Position numbers and translations under genes: made by a program. 64,000 bases of DNA, taken from the NCBI GenBank assembly GCA_963969495.1, contig OZ018326.1:177109056-177173055 (forward strand), in the 5' to 3' direction. Positions 43,902 through 57,156 of this stretch are shown piece after piece (the first letter of the stretch is position 1; each line of letters opens with the position of its first letter). The notes beneath the pieces were generated by a model. The model worked only from the letters and a program-made list of their open reading frames with translations, searched no databases and was not told the origin of the DNA. The stretch comes from Ceratothoa steindachneri (Eukaryota > Arthropoda > Malacostraca > Isopoda > Cymothoidae).

Positions 43902-45100
43902 TCCTTATTAACTTTTCACACGCTGGAGCTCACAATGGTTTGAGGTTTGTTTTTTATTTACTTACTTTTCGAAATATTTACCAATGAAAATAAAATAAAA
44001 CGCGAAAAAGGAAATTAATTGAAGTTGAGAAATAATAGATATTAATGTAAAGGATGAGGTAGCTATCTTGTTTTCATTTCCGACCTATTCATTGCGGAAA
44101 TGCAAACAGGTCTACCTATTTAATGGTCGAACTATTTGGTGAGCATTTACATTTCTTTGCTGATTATGAAGCTATATTGCCCCGATTAACGCGAACACAT
44201 TGAAGAATAGCATTGAGACTCGCAATGATATGTGACTAAGAAATTGCCCGATAAAAAATTGCGGTAAAGAAGGATGTTGCGGAAATGCTGATGTGATGAT
44301 GGATGCGTGGTCTGCCAAAGCAGACAAGCGTAATGTGGAAGGTAACAAAATTGTCAAGGAAAAGGCAAAGAAATTGCAGAAGTTGGACATAAGTCTTGAT
44401 ATAAATATATGTGATAAAGAATTATGCAGATGCCTGCTTTCGACAGAAGTAGAAGAGAACGACCGAAGAAAAGATTATTAGACAGGGAAAATGAATTGAT
44501 TCAGAAAATGTTGCTCGGCGACGAATACAAAGACAGAAATGAATGGAACAATGGACCTAGATATAGTGAAAAATATTACATTTTCTCTCCGATAAAACGG
44601 AAAGAGTATACAACGTGAAATCTTGTATTACATGAAAAACCAAAGAGAACATAGACAAAACTTCAACAATTCCAAATCTAATTAACACTAAACATATAAA
44701 TGCAAGAGGAGTAGTGAAAATATTTAAGGATGAGTAAGATTTTAATTAAAAACATACATTAACACTAAATACAGGGATAAAAGATCATAAATCTATTGGA
44801 GCAATCAATGTGCGAGTAAAAATAAAGCGATTATGTTTGTAACCAAACATCACAAAAATGATAAAAAGTTGCAGTGAAGAATGGTACTAATAAAACTATT
44901 GAGAGGAAATAAAATTGAAATTTAAAATTTTTCGCTGAATTTCTTCAATATTTCTTGAGTACAATCGGAAACTATGCGACTGTACATATCACATTATCCT
45001 TCCCCTTTTGATGTTTTCAAACTTTACGAGATATTAATTATTTTTTTTATTTTTAAGGGGAAAATACAAGGTTAGTTTAGTCTTGTAATATATTTTGGTT
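43902..45100. other. No recognisable gene
   Basis: AT-rich. Open stretches at 44293-44618 are Lys/Glu-rich and unassigned. The stretch ends at the solo LTR. Confidence 0.5.
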
Positions 45101-46199
45101 TGTAGCAAAATAAGGTCGAAGGGCGACCACTACCCTTTTGTACCCACGTGGTCCTGAGATCACCACATGGAGATTTGAAAGCAGGGCTAAACCAGGGTGA
45201 AGGTGAAGCCCGCGCCGTTATCACACACCAGCTGTATTTGCTTAGGGACTGAATTCATTGTCTCCCATGGCCGCCTTGCAGCCAACATTTCTGCTTTCCG
45301 TTATAAGATCGAAGTTCGTCGAAAATCCCACGCCAACGCTATTACGACCCCCCCCCCCCCATCCCCCGAAGGAAACACCAACTTTTCCCCTAAATTGCAC
45401 TTGTGTGTGGAGGCGTCTGCCAATCCACAAAAAGCCACAACACCGTACGTCTATATAATCCTTCGACTCAATTTAGTAAAGAGCACTAATAGACCCTCCC
45501 ACCTACCACCACGAAGGAGTTGAATGACACTTGCCTCCCCCTGCGATCGGAGACATCGACAATTTCGATTCGAGAAGGAAGGATGAATCGAAATCCATGA
45601 ACTCTGCCATAGTCAATCGGCAAGTATCTGACGAGGATTCCCATCTCAGGAAAATCATCTACGAGTGCTCCCTCATCTGAAGCGAAAGGTGACCTGACTT
45701 CGCCCTTTGCAGTCATCGTATCCCAACTGGCCCTTTTCTTGCAACGAGCACGTAAGCAATTTTAACTGTTGCCGCCTGCAGATTGATCTAGAATCTGTCT
45801 TACTGAATCGATCCATTCTTTGTGTGTGCGCACAGGTTTAAAACCCCCCTTTAAATAGCCGATCTGAATCCGACCTCCTTAATCTCCTAATTAACCCACA
45901 TATATCTCGCGTAGACATTTAACTCCGTCTGTGCTACCATTCCCTTTAAACCGAATATTTATGTATATTTAAATATTATTTTGTTGCTAGTAAAGATATA
46001 TTTTCGTCATCATCTTTCTTTTGCAATTCCAACGCGTACTAGAACCTGCAAATCTTTGGCCAACTTGCTCTCTGAAATATTTTTTTTAAAAAGGACTCAG
46101 CAAAGTTAATAATAAACCATCCCCACTGGACTCATAACAAATTCTCCATTCACTAACCGTCTTCAACTATCTTCGGTCCAAAGGCCCGAAAGTTCCTAC

Positions 46200-46239
<40 letters not shown>

Positions 46240-46277
46240 AGAGAGAGAGAGAGAGAGAGTATGTCCATTCAACGACA
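45101..46277 (+). mobile_element. Solo LTR of the Gypsy-3 family, target duplication TGGTT
   Basis: 1177 bp, starting TGTAGCAAAATAAGG and ending CATTCAACGACA. TGGTT lies immediately outside both ends (45096-45100 and 46278-46282). The body matches, in reverse orientation, 54948-56111 (for example a LPIDYGRVHG versus SPIDSGRVHG conceptual match, the TTGGCCAACTTGC block near 46055, and a TA-GA microsatellite near the 3' end) and partly 51690-52080. A solo LTR with target duplication is what recombination between the two LTRs of one insertion leaves. Short open frames inside it are not genes. Confidence 0.88.
46200..46259. repeat. (TA)n(GA)n microsatellite inside the solo LTR
   Basis: TA run 46200-46237, then GA run to 46259. 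It occupies the same place in the LTR as the TA/CT runs at 54966-55065. Confidence 0.95.
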
Positions 46278-46282
46278 TGGTT

Positions 46283-47220
46283 GAATGTAAACGCCTTTGA
46301 TTCCCAGGTGGATGTCGTGTACTCGAATTCTAGTGGAATCTCGAATTCTCACATATATGATATATCTTTGTTATTTAAACTGAAATGCACTAAGCAGTGA
46401 TTATATGTGATTAATATAATGATGAGTAACCATCCTTGCACTTCATCAGGCCAGAATGAAAGCGATCCTCATTAATGCTAAGCAAATCACATAATCTAAT
46501 AGACCAATCAAACAGTCATAAAATTAGCTCTTTCACCTGATAAATTTAAACTTCAATTTTGCATTCGGGGAAGAAGAGAGTTTTCGACCTTTCATGGGGG
46601 TACGCCATATGTTTTAATTGCCAGCTATACTGCGATAAAATGGCATATATTTAATTGAAACATTAGATTTTAGCCATGTCGTATACGCATTTTTAGGTTT
46701 TCTTGATGAAAGCAATCCTAAATACAGATCTTCTTTACCACCATAGGATTTTATGAATTAAGAGTCTAGTCTCTGATTTAAATTACCGCTGTAAGTAAAC
46801 AAACAAGGTATTTTAGGGGAGTGCAACAACTTTCAACGTGGGTGAGAGAAAGGCATTTAACATCCAGGAAGGAAGAGTATAAGGGAATTAGAAGGAAATG
46901 AATTAGCTAATCTATTGCATGTCTTAATACAGGTGGTAGACGTTATTTTGGGGCAGAGTATCTTACCTTTCGTTGCATGTGGTTAACTTCTTCATCTACT
47001 ACCACATCTTTCGTGCGTCCTATTTTTATAGGTATTATCATATTTCTTTGCCTGTTTGTTGTAATTTTCTATTCCATATAGAAATCAATATTTCTTTTAT
47101 TTCACCCACTGTTGATCTAGCATAAAATATATGGCCCATAAATGTCGCGGAAACTGATTGCATTACAACTTCGGGGGACTGTATATTGATGGCGTCTTCT
47201 GTAGATACGACGGCTTAGTA
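46283..47220. other. No recognisable gene
   Basis: AT-rich; nothing assignable. Confidence 0.5.
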
Positions 47221-47224
47221 AAAG

Positions 47225-47775
47225 GGGCGAAGAAAAAATAAAGAAGGAATGATTGTAGCTGAGCTGCGAACAGATTCTGCTTCGTTGAGCCACTGTTAAT
47301 GATCGTCCAATCCAGTGCGCTATCCTGAGTCTCAAAGAGGAAACATTCAAGCCAATATTTTAACCCGTTCGCCTGCACTTCATTGACGATATCCTTCAAT
47401 TTCTGGTTCTGGGATGACGGTATATAGCAAAGAGATAAAACAACTTCATACAGACGAGGAACGACGTTTGCAAAAGTTAGCCAAGGGGGTAAGCCTCCCC
47501 TCCCGGGTCTGGGCGCCATGGTAGATATGAAAATGTATGCAAAGCGGTAAAAAAAAAAAATGAACGTGGCGTAGGCCAGTTGCGAACATATTCCTGAGTC
47601 CCCGGACCACTTTTAGGGAGCTGCGAATCCACTGCACTATCATAAGTCTCAATAAGAGCTATTTAAGCGAAGTTTTTAAACCACTGGCTTGCACTTCTCG
47701 TCGTGATATACTTCAATGGCTGGTTCTGGGATGACAGTATATAGCAAACAGACAAAACAACTTCATTACATAACC
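47225..47775. repeat. Tandem duplication, period 316 bp, two diverged units
   Basis: CTGGTTCTGGGATGACGGTATA at about 47402 recurs at about 47718, and GAGCTGCGAACAGATTCTGC at 47261 recurs as CAGTTGCGAACATATTCCTG at 47577. Both give an offset of 316. On the minus strand the first unit lies in a 118-codon frame (47519-47163) without a domain I recognise. The units differ by many substitutions, so the duplication is old. Confidence 0.75.
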
Positions 47776-50700
47776 TCTGCAATGATTTGAAAATGTATAA
47801 TTACAGATTTATTTCTCGACATTTCAGTACAAATTTATTTATAACACTTTTTATTGAAGAACTTTTTATACACGCTGTGTCCAAAGCTTTTTGGCGTCTC
47901 TTACTAACATTTGGCATGCTTTCAATCTTGGTAGAGAAATGACGATCCTTTCAGTACTAAACCCTATGGCGTCTTCAGCCCCTCCTTTGTGTTTACTGAA
48001 ACAAAATTGAGAGGGTTTGTAAAAATTATTTCATTGTAGGTATAATTTTTATCATAAGATTTTTTTAACTCTATTAAAGGTGTTTGTGGACCAACGTGAT
48101 AGCCATACGTGTAGAGTATTGTGTCGAGTGGGCGTTCTGCGGTATTTTTCATATCATACTCTCTTTTTCAAGCGATGGTGAATTTATTTTCATCTTGAAT
48201 GTTGAAATTGTTGTTTACTTTCCTTATTCGGGGAACAATATTTTGGTAGGTTTCCGTTGAGTTCATATTAAGTATATGTATATCTCAATTTGGTTTATTT
48301 TCCCTCTTGTTATTTCTTCCTTCTGTTTCATATGCTGTGAAGTTTTCCTTATTATTTGCATCATCTCATTTTTACTGCATTTGCGAGGTTTCCTGTTAAT
48401 TCAACTGTTTTCAATTTGTTCGTAATTTATTTGCTAAGAGTAAACCCAGGATATGTCCTATGGATGGTAGATTCTTTAAAAATTCTTATTGTTATTATAG
48501 GAATCTTGTATTGATTTGTACATTCTGTCAAAAATTCCCTTTGCAATATCTTTAAATCTTGAGTGTTTTGGCAGTGGGTGGGTCTGTTAAATTTGCTTCC
48601 CTCAGAGTCACTTTCTTCCTTCTACTTGGGATAAATGGTGTCCCATGAATTTATATGCGATTGGTCCTCTTATTCTTTAATTTCTGATTCGCAATCCTTA
48701 TTTTGTTCCTACCCTTTAACGTTTTTTTCTCATCTTCCATTAATTCCCGCATTAACTCTTCTTATTTCTCAATTATTTACGTATCCATTTTTCTCATATC
48801 CACAGGTTCGATTTTTCTCCCTTGCTGTTCTGATGGACTTTGATTTATTTAACCAGGTAGATTTAGAGAATTTTCCAAGTAGACGGAATATCTGGAATCT
48901 TCATCTATTTGAACCTATTGTTCCCTAATATAGATGAGAAAATTCCAATGTTTTTGACGTGCGCTTATAGTATACACGTTAGTATCTTTAGCTCTATGTT
49001 TTTCACAATCTTCCAAATGATAGTTTGATACTCGATCTCTCCAATGGTTGCATTTGCTTTTGATGTGTAGGTTTAATATTTCTCCTTTATTCGGCTGTTC
49101 TTGTCCTGATTTAGTTTTGTTACAGCATTTCCCTTCTCTGTATTAGGACCAAAGCCAATATGTGGAAGGGACCTCCGCAGTTAAGTCATACTCCTTCGTC
49201 GTAGATTAAAAAGACCTCAAACTCGATCTTGCAGGCCATATTCGGCATAGTATTTTTCCTCTTTGTCGTGATATTTTTTTTTACATGGGCGTACTTTTGG
49301 TAATAGGAGAAGCATATCTAGATAATTTTATATTTTTCACGCATCATGTTTGCTGAAGGGCTTCTCATGTTAAGAACAAAATTTCATTTTCTTTTATTTT
49401 CATGGCAATTTCCTGGTATTGAACAGATGGGCATGGAGATGTTTTTAAATACTGGGAATTTAATCACCTCAGTGATCTTAATTTCGGGGTGGATCTCTTC
49501 TATTCCCGACTTTAAGTCGTCCTTGGATCTCAACAGGGCAAAAACAAGTCACGATCATATCACTGATCCGTTCATTCAACCGAACTTAATTACCCTTTTA
49601 TCATCCCAATATTCTAGTACTCTCTTTACAACGCACAGAAGTGGAGTAAATAAAACACCGCCATCATTTTAACCATAACTTTATTCCTCTTAATTAGAAA
49701 AGTAACATTTGTTGCTTTCAACAAGTCGCAAACGGAATATTACCACTATAGCCTGGACATCCAATCTTCCACACACTATGAAAACACAATCCGAATTCCA
49801 GCTTACATATGCACCAGACTTCTCATCTAATATTCCATCCACCACTACAGTAGAATATAGAAACTGCTAATCAACGAACTACTACACTTCGTCACGGGAA
49901 GCGTTATCAACTTCACAATTAAACACATAAACAACAGAACAAAAACGTGTCCTTAACACTTAGAGCCCTTTCCTATTACATTCAGGCTCCATCCCATCAT
50001 CCACAAAACATGCGCAAAACTAAAAGGTTACATTAGATCAAGGTACCTAAGGAATCCGGACCCCCCGTAAATAGGTCCCCATCAACCACAAACCAATCCA
50101 CAACTTTTTAAATAGAGCAAGCTATGAAATTTTGGGGCTATAGCATTTTTCTAAACGATATTTTACTTAATATCAACACAGAATAACCAACACAAAGTGT
50201 CGCCCGGCCAATGAGTTGGTGCCGTCACTAACTTAAAATATATTCCTAAAGTACTGTAACACCATGAACACAACAGACTTCTAAATTTAATTCTACAAAA
50301 ATGTCTTACAGTTTAACAACTTATCACATCCTACAAGTCACTTGTATTATTAAGACAATTTACAGACACAGGGAGAGTGCAGATCTCTGGGAAAATCACA
50401 TGTGCTCGGTGGAGTTCTTCCAGGGCGCTGACGTAGAGGATTGATTTTAGTCAGGTGTAAATTAACTAATCCAAATTATCTTTGACCATTTAATAGACAG
50501 AAATAGAGTTAAATCATTGAATCGGGAGAGTCAAACTTCAAGAATAACCTCAACTATTTATATACTTATCAATAAACAATAGATTTGATCAAAATCACAC
50601 TAGAAAAACTAGGTTGACGAAGCTAATGACTAGTGTGAGAATCCTTGGTAGAAAGCTAAAAAGTTCACAAAGGAATTAAGGAATTAGGAGAATAAGACGT

Positions 50701-50863
50701 TAGTTATAACTACATTTAAACATTGTCGTATGATAGTGTAAACAGTAAAGGGACTAAAGGACTAGGAAGAGTCGCTAATATTCGGCAGGATGGTACAATT
50801 ATAGAAAAAGAAAATACGCTCACTACACTAAGATTACTAGAAAAATAATCAGGAAAAGCTAGG
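47776..50863. other. No recognisable gene
   Basis: AT-rich with T-rich stretches on the plus strand. Minus-strand frames around 49100-48100 give short open pieces that hint at coding relics, but no family could be named. 49680-50700 is A-rich. Confidence 0.45.
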
Positions 50864-50888
50864 GAATATATATATATATATTTATATA

Positions 50889-50945
<57 letters not shown>

Positions 50946-51086
50946 CAAAATTGACCCACAGGAAAAGGAAAAGATGAATCCAAGCATATTTTGAACTATA
51001 TTTGCAAGTACATTTTCAAGGAATAGCAAGAAAATGAAGAAGACAACCTTATATTGAGTGACACTTTGTAAGTTTTTCTCATATAC

Positions 51087-51146
<60 letters not shown>
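50864..51146. repeat. Two TA microsatellites flanking a 140-bp spacer
   Basis: TA runs at 50864-50946 (with TTTATA and TGTATA interruptions) and 51092-51146. Confidence 0.93.
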
Positions 51147-51148
<2 letters not shown>

Positions 51149-51689
51149 TGTTAAGAAACAAAAATAGTCAAATGACATACAAGAAACTGTGAGATCAACA
51201 CCACAAGTTTTGAGATGAGGAAACTTTGACAGTTCTTGAAGTTAGGTTCTTTGCTCGCTCTCGGAGTTTTAGCGTCAAAGATACGTTCGTTTTCGTATTC
51301 GTTTGAAATAGACTTTTACTTCTTTCTCAATTTCCACTTAATAGTATTTTTTTCTCTTCATTTAATCATGATAATATTTTATTACCTATCTCTCCTCTTT
51401 AGAACCTCCTTTTTATTTATTGCTCATTTTTTTGTTTTATTCTAGGTTATATTATCAATGAGGCTTACTAATCAATAATGCGCATTTATTGCCAATTTAT
51501 GACTCAATCATCGATTATTATTCGTCATTGGTTATTATTCATCGGCGACTGAGTTTCAGAAACAACAAATGAATATCAATAAATCTTGCTCGGATTAAAG
51601 TTAACATGATTTTAAACATAGGAATAGCTTGTATAGATGTCATCAATTTAATATATACAAAATACAGTATAAAGGTATATCATATATCT

Positions 51690-52080
51690 CGTAGAATGGC
51701 GAGACTCTTTCTCCACATATTTGTATGCCCATTTGGGGTTTTGGAGTCGAAGTTAGCTTAACGTTCGACCTGGACTGTTCGTGACGGCAAATAGTTACGA
51801 ATTCGGTGGGGATGGTTTACATACTCTTAAATTTGAGGGGTCCTTTTAAAACAAATAATTCAGAGTGCAAGTTGGCCAAAGATTAATAGGTAGCTGGTCA
51901 CGTTTTAAAGTTGCAAAAGAAGGACAATAACGAAAATATACCTTTACTAACAACAAAAGAAATTTAATTTGAATATACACAGATATAGGGTTTAAAGGGA
52001 ATAATCGCACAGGCGAAATTAAATGTCAGCACGAGACACAGGAGAGATAATTATAGGATTAGTAGTCGGGTTCAGTTTTG
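51690..52080 (-). repeat. Partial 3' LTR of Gypsy-3
   Basis: Matches 55085-55420, including TTTTAAAACAAATAATTCAGAG, GTGCAAGTTGGCC and AATAATCGCACAGGC. It ends near CCATTCTACGAG (minus). About 750 bp of the LTR start are missing. Here the microsatellite site reads CTCTTTCTCCACATATTTGTATG, without expansion. Confidence 0.75.
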
Positions 52081-52252
52081 CATATATGTAAATCCCCAAA
52101 ACTCTTCAGTTAAAAGTATTCAAAAATAGAAAAAAATGCTTTGTCCTTTTAGTTCATCTAATTTAGAGTAGATACTTTGAGATGGTAATTTAGTGTTTTA
52201 AACTTTTCTTCGTTTAACTAAAGAAGGTTGAGTACATAAATGAATGGTCCTG

Positions 52253-52517
52253 TTAAGGTGTCGAAGAATGCTGAATCGATTCATCTAAGGTTTCGTCTCT
52301 GATATGAACAATCAATTCAAACTTACCAGCAACGTCTTGAACAAAAGTATTGTCGGGACGGTTTTCATCATTGATTGCTTCATCATCATTTACTTCTTGT
52401 GGACTTGGAGGAATAATAACAACTTCGAAATCTTCCTCTAATAATTCTTCATTTCTGAAAACATTTAATTCTCTAAGAACTTCTTCGGATTTTGTCAGTA
52501 ATTTCCGCGCCATGGGT
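52253..52517 (-). pseudogene. Possible piggyBac-like transposase N-terminus
   Basis: Minus frame from MARKLLTKSEEVLRELN through VVIIPPSPQEVNDDEAIND to VQDVAGKFEL. The acidic stretch with I-P-P-x-P-x-x-x-x-D-E-E and a V-x-G-x-x-E pattern is what I expect in the disordered N-terminus of piggyBac-type proteins. The catalytic domain is absent. The frame runs on upstream only through a TA microsatellite (52555-52606). Acidic low complexity alone could mislead, so this is tentative. Confidence 0.35.
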
Positions 52518-52550
52518 CTAAAAACTGAATTCTGAAAAAAAAACACACAG

Positions 52551-52554
<4 letters not shown>

Positions 52555-52606
<52 letters not shown>
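52555..52606. repeat. (TA)n microsatellite
   Basis: About 26 TA units. Confidence 0.96.
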
Positions 52607-52608
<2 letters not shown>

Positions 52609-53169
52609 TGGCCAAAAAGTCTCCTTTCCTAAATAAATATTTTCATATGTGTGTGTTTATTTCGGCGTATGTAAACATGTGCATGTAAAAGGCGTAGATG
52701 TGTGAGGTGGTACTAGTTTAAAGACATTATACACTTATTAGTTTATTAATATAAGTGAAATCTTTTTGCTAAAAGTTTGTTCTAAATAATAGTTCCGAAA
52801 GTCCTAAATATATATATTAAAATAAAATAACAACGATGCTGCCAACGTCCACAAAATGGAACATGTTGCCTGATTTCAATAAATATATTTCTTGAGTACA
52901 TTCTTTTATAATGGATGAACATAATCTACACAGACAACCTCCCTCCTTCGACGTTAGTTTCTAACTAAAACGATACAAGCTCTAAAAGGTCTTTTTGCAA
53001 TAAATCATGAAAACTATTGCTCCTTAGTGACGATTATTGTAAAATAAATTCTGTAAATTTTATGGGGCACTTAAATCTTATTGAAATTAGTAATCTGTAA
53101 AAAATTTACACAAATCATATGGTACACAATAAAAATATTTGGCAAAAATACAGCGTCCCATAAATGCGA

Positions 53170-54250
53170 CATTGGTTGGTAATGGGTTAATTAAATAATC
53201 CACAGGTCCTCACTCTTCAAGAATTTGGACGGGCCCTTTCCATTGGCTTAGAATTTTGTTGCTCTCCGTAGGAAGTAGCACCAGAACCTCATCACTGGGC
53301 TTGAACCTCCTGTCCTTCGACTTGACATCGAAGTAAGTTCGTTACTTTTCCTAATTAATGTCGGCATTTTGGTCTGCAATCTCAGCACACTTTTCTAATC
53401 TTCGTTGATGATCAAAAACATACGCGTAGGACGTTTGAATTTCCCTATCTAACTTACTTCGAGAATGACACCTAGGCTACGATGGTGAAACACACTGTGT
53501 TTAAATTGGGCCACGGGCAAAAAGCGATGCCACTCATGAGGCTGTTCGACACACTACTTCTTTAATATTGACTTCAAGGTCGCATTAATTTTTCGCAAAC
53601 TCCGTATACGCAGGGATAAAAAAGAGTGGTAAAGAATGGTTTTATCATCAATAGTTTCCCGATGTATTGCATCAATTCAGAGGTAAATTTTCTACCTCTA
53701 TCAGACAATACTTCCTCTGGTATGCCTACCCTAGAGAAGATGGAAATTAAGGCTTCGGTGCACGTAACACTGTCGATTCTCTTTAATGGTACGGCTTCGG
53801 GAAAACGCGTTGGACATTCCACAAGGTTAAGGACATAAATATGCCCTTTGATGAAAGAGAGACGAATGTAACCTACAAGGTTTATGGCCACTCGGGAAAA
53901 GTGTTACGATACTGCCAATGGATTGGAAGTATCCCGAAATGTCAATTGCAGCACCAGGCCAGTAGAAATACCGGAAAATATTCTTAGTAGTCATATTGGG
54001 GCTAAAGTGGCCAGAAAATACAGTATAATGGGCAATATTTTAGGACCAGGGGGACATGCGAACGGTGAACACAGAGGGTGTGAATCTCGGGGTTAATGAC
54101 ATCCAAGCAAGCGCGATGTAACAAGCCTTCTTTTACGATATAAGAGACAGTCTTGTTACCGCGGACAGAATCCTGCTCGAGGCTACGAGATTTTTCCCAA
54201 AGGGGAAGGAGATTTAGACGCTCCTGTTTTTGAGTGGATTCTTCGCTCAT
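53170..54250 (-). pseudogene. Gypsy-3 integrase relic
   Basis: Integrase inserts the DNA copy into the genome. Minus frames show the linker and zinc-binding region (LLHRACLDVINPEIH, 54250-54002, with the HHCC motif largely lost), then the core (53891-53577): AINLVGYIR where the first catalytic Asp is Asn, PEAVPLKRIDSVT, GIPEEVLSDRGRKFTSEL with the second Asp kept, and GVCEKL with the Glu kept. The C-terminal part lies downstream in other frames (for example SPSDEVLVLLP-like and QWKGP-like words near 53300-53240). Stops and frameshifts make it inactive. Confidence 0.75.
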
Positions 54251-54299
54251 AACTCCGCTGAAACCCGAGTCCTAGGGGGTTCAAGGGCAGCGGGCGTCT

Positions 54300-54714
54300 G
54301 GAAATCCTTCTTGCCTGGGCTATCATGATAACGGGCTGAGCCACCGGATTAGGTGCGACTTGGTGGCACTGTCCTACAAAAACGGAACAGAATTTTAAAG
54401 GGACTGACACTACTTCAGCCAATCCTGAAAGGTATTGACACTCGAGGTAACAGTTTACAATGGGAAAGCGGTTTGCGCGTCCGAGATAGTCTTGGAATAC
54501 CGCAAACCTTTTGTGGTCAGGGGCCACAGGGAGAAGTATTTCATATGATACCACGATACAGGTACACCCAGTATCGCGGACGAGGGGGGAGTCTCGGGAC
54601 CCATTAACGGTTCCGTTCTCAAACTTTAATCTCCCTGAAGAGCTCTTGTCGAAGAAGAAATTAATTTTCCTGATAAAGGTTCTTGGTCTACTGCACACAA
54701 ACAATAAGCAATAA
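54300..54714 (-). pseudogene. Gypsy-3 aspartic protease relic
   Basis: Minus frame: SSGRLKFENGTVNGSR, LVRDTGCTC (catalytic Asp at about 54575), VAPDHKRFAVFQDYLGRANR, CYLECQY and KFCSVFVGQ. It is clearly homologous to residues 200-300 of the 11357 protein (SSGTLKYEEG, VRDTGCTC, LGRANRFP, KFCSVLIGQ). The frame then runs into a short tail and shifts, joining almost directly to the integrase linker. RT and RNase H are absent between them. Confidence 0.78.
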
Positions 54715-54874
54715 ATAAATATTACAGGGTTGTTTCCTGTTTTATTTTGTTTTGTTTTTTGTGTTTTGCAACTCAAACGGTACTCAGCTTTGGGAATTAC
54801 AATAAAGTTAAAGGGTGGCCATTAAAATATCTCTCTAAAAACCTTTTAAAGACCCTGACACACCTGATCACCTC

Positions 54875-56142
<1,268 letters not shown>

Positions 56143-56143
<1 letters not shown>

Positions 56144-56170
56144 GAGGGGTGGTCAATAAGTTTTGCAATT
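56143..56170 (+). repeat. Mariner terminal inverted repeat, left
   Basis: CGAGGGGTGGTCAATAAG followed by TTTTGCAA; transposase binding site. Confidence 0.92.
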
Positions 56171-56208
56171 TGGATATAAGGAAAGGAGATATGAGGAAAA
56201 GTGTCTTA

Positions 56209-56925
56209 TTATTTTTCAATATAACTACCCTCGACTTCAATGCACTTGCGCCACTTGTCCCTTAGGCTTCGAATTCCTGACAACCAGAAATCTCCCGACT
56301 GTTGTTCAATCCACTCCTGGACGGAGAGCTGGACATCTTTATCGTCCCCAAACCGGCGTCCACGCAGTGAAGCCTTGAACTGGCGGAATAAAATATAGTC
56401 GCTAGGGGCCAGATCTGGACTGTAGGAGGGATGGTTGAGCTCCTTGAACCCGCACTCGCGCAGAGCAGCTTGTGTAACTCTGGCCTTGTGAACTTTGACG
56501 ACGTTGAAGTCGAACATGGGGCGTGAGGTTTCTAGGGACCCAACGGGCAGAGACCTTGGTCATGGCCAAATTGCCTTGGATGATGTTGATAACACTTCCA
56601 TGTAATATTCCAAGTTCTCGCTTGATTTCTTCGACCTTCACCCGTCGATTTTTGAAGATCATTCTCTCCACACGGGCCGCATTGTCTTCGTTGGTCACGT
56701 CTGACGGGTGTTCTGGACAGGGGTCATCTTCGAGGGACTCACGACCATGGCTGAACTCCCTATTCTAGCGAGCAATGGTTGCATAGCAACGGGTGGTGTC
56801 GGTGTACACTGCCACCATGCGTTCATGGATCTCTTTTGCATTCTTGCCTTCCTTGGTCAAAAATTTGATCACTGCGCGGTGCTCAACCTTGTCAATTGTT
56901 AAAAAATTTGTGACTTACAATCTGC
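56209..56925 (-). pseudogene. Mariner transposase with catalytic core deleted
   Basis: On the minus strand: VEHRAVIKFLTKEGKNA and the first HTH (about 56890-56780), NREFSHGRESLEDDPCP, the second HTH (REL..LHGSVINII), KVSARWVPRNLTP (about 56545), then a junction straight to HKARVTQAALRECGF and YSPDLAPSDY (third catalytic Asp, about 56390), ending with the FWLSGIRSLRDKWRKC segment near 56230. The missing part holds the first two catalytic aspartates. One stop lies near 56768. Sequence otherwise is well preserved, which suggests a relatively young insertion. Confidence 0.9.
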
Positions 56926-57046
56926 GATTAGCTTCTGCTTCTTCAATAGAGGAGGCAGTAGCGTGTGACTGAAGGTTCTAACTTGTCATAACTTGTCCTA
57001 ACACCCCTACAAACAGCCATTCCCCTTCCGCTGTTTTGCCCTACCG

Positions 57047-57073
57047 ATTCGCAAAACTTATTGACCACCCCTC

Positions 57074-57074
<1 letters not shown>
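57047..57074 (-). repeat. Mariner terminal inverted repeat, right
   Basis: TTCGCAAAACTTATTGACCA followed by CCCCTCG, reverse complement of the left end. Confidence 0.92.

Positions 57075-57152
<78 letters not shown>
57075..57152. repeat. TA microsatellite, right flank of mariner
   Basis: About 39 TA units. The left flank is 56112-56142. Confidence 0.96.

Positions 57153-57156
<4 letters not shown>

Larger units (their letters stand above)
56143..57074 (-). mobile_element. Internally deleted mariner, 932 bp
   Basis: Terminal inverted repeats CGAGGGGTGGTCAATAAG... at 56143 and the reverse complement at 57047-57074 match over about 27 of 28 bases. TA flanks both ends, inside a TA microsatellite (56112-56142 and 57075-57152). 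A full-length mariner is about 1.3 kb, so roughly 350-400 bp are missing. With intact ends it could in principle have been moved by a related active transposase. Confidence 0.92.

Noticed and set aside
45197..45716. Open frames on both strands as host genes
   Set aside because: They lie inside a solo LTR and recur, broken, in the LTR at 55.5-56.0 kb.
47900..49700. A retroelement coding relic on the minus strand
   Set aside because: Short coding-like pieces occur, but no two motifs of one family could be placed in order.
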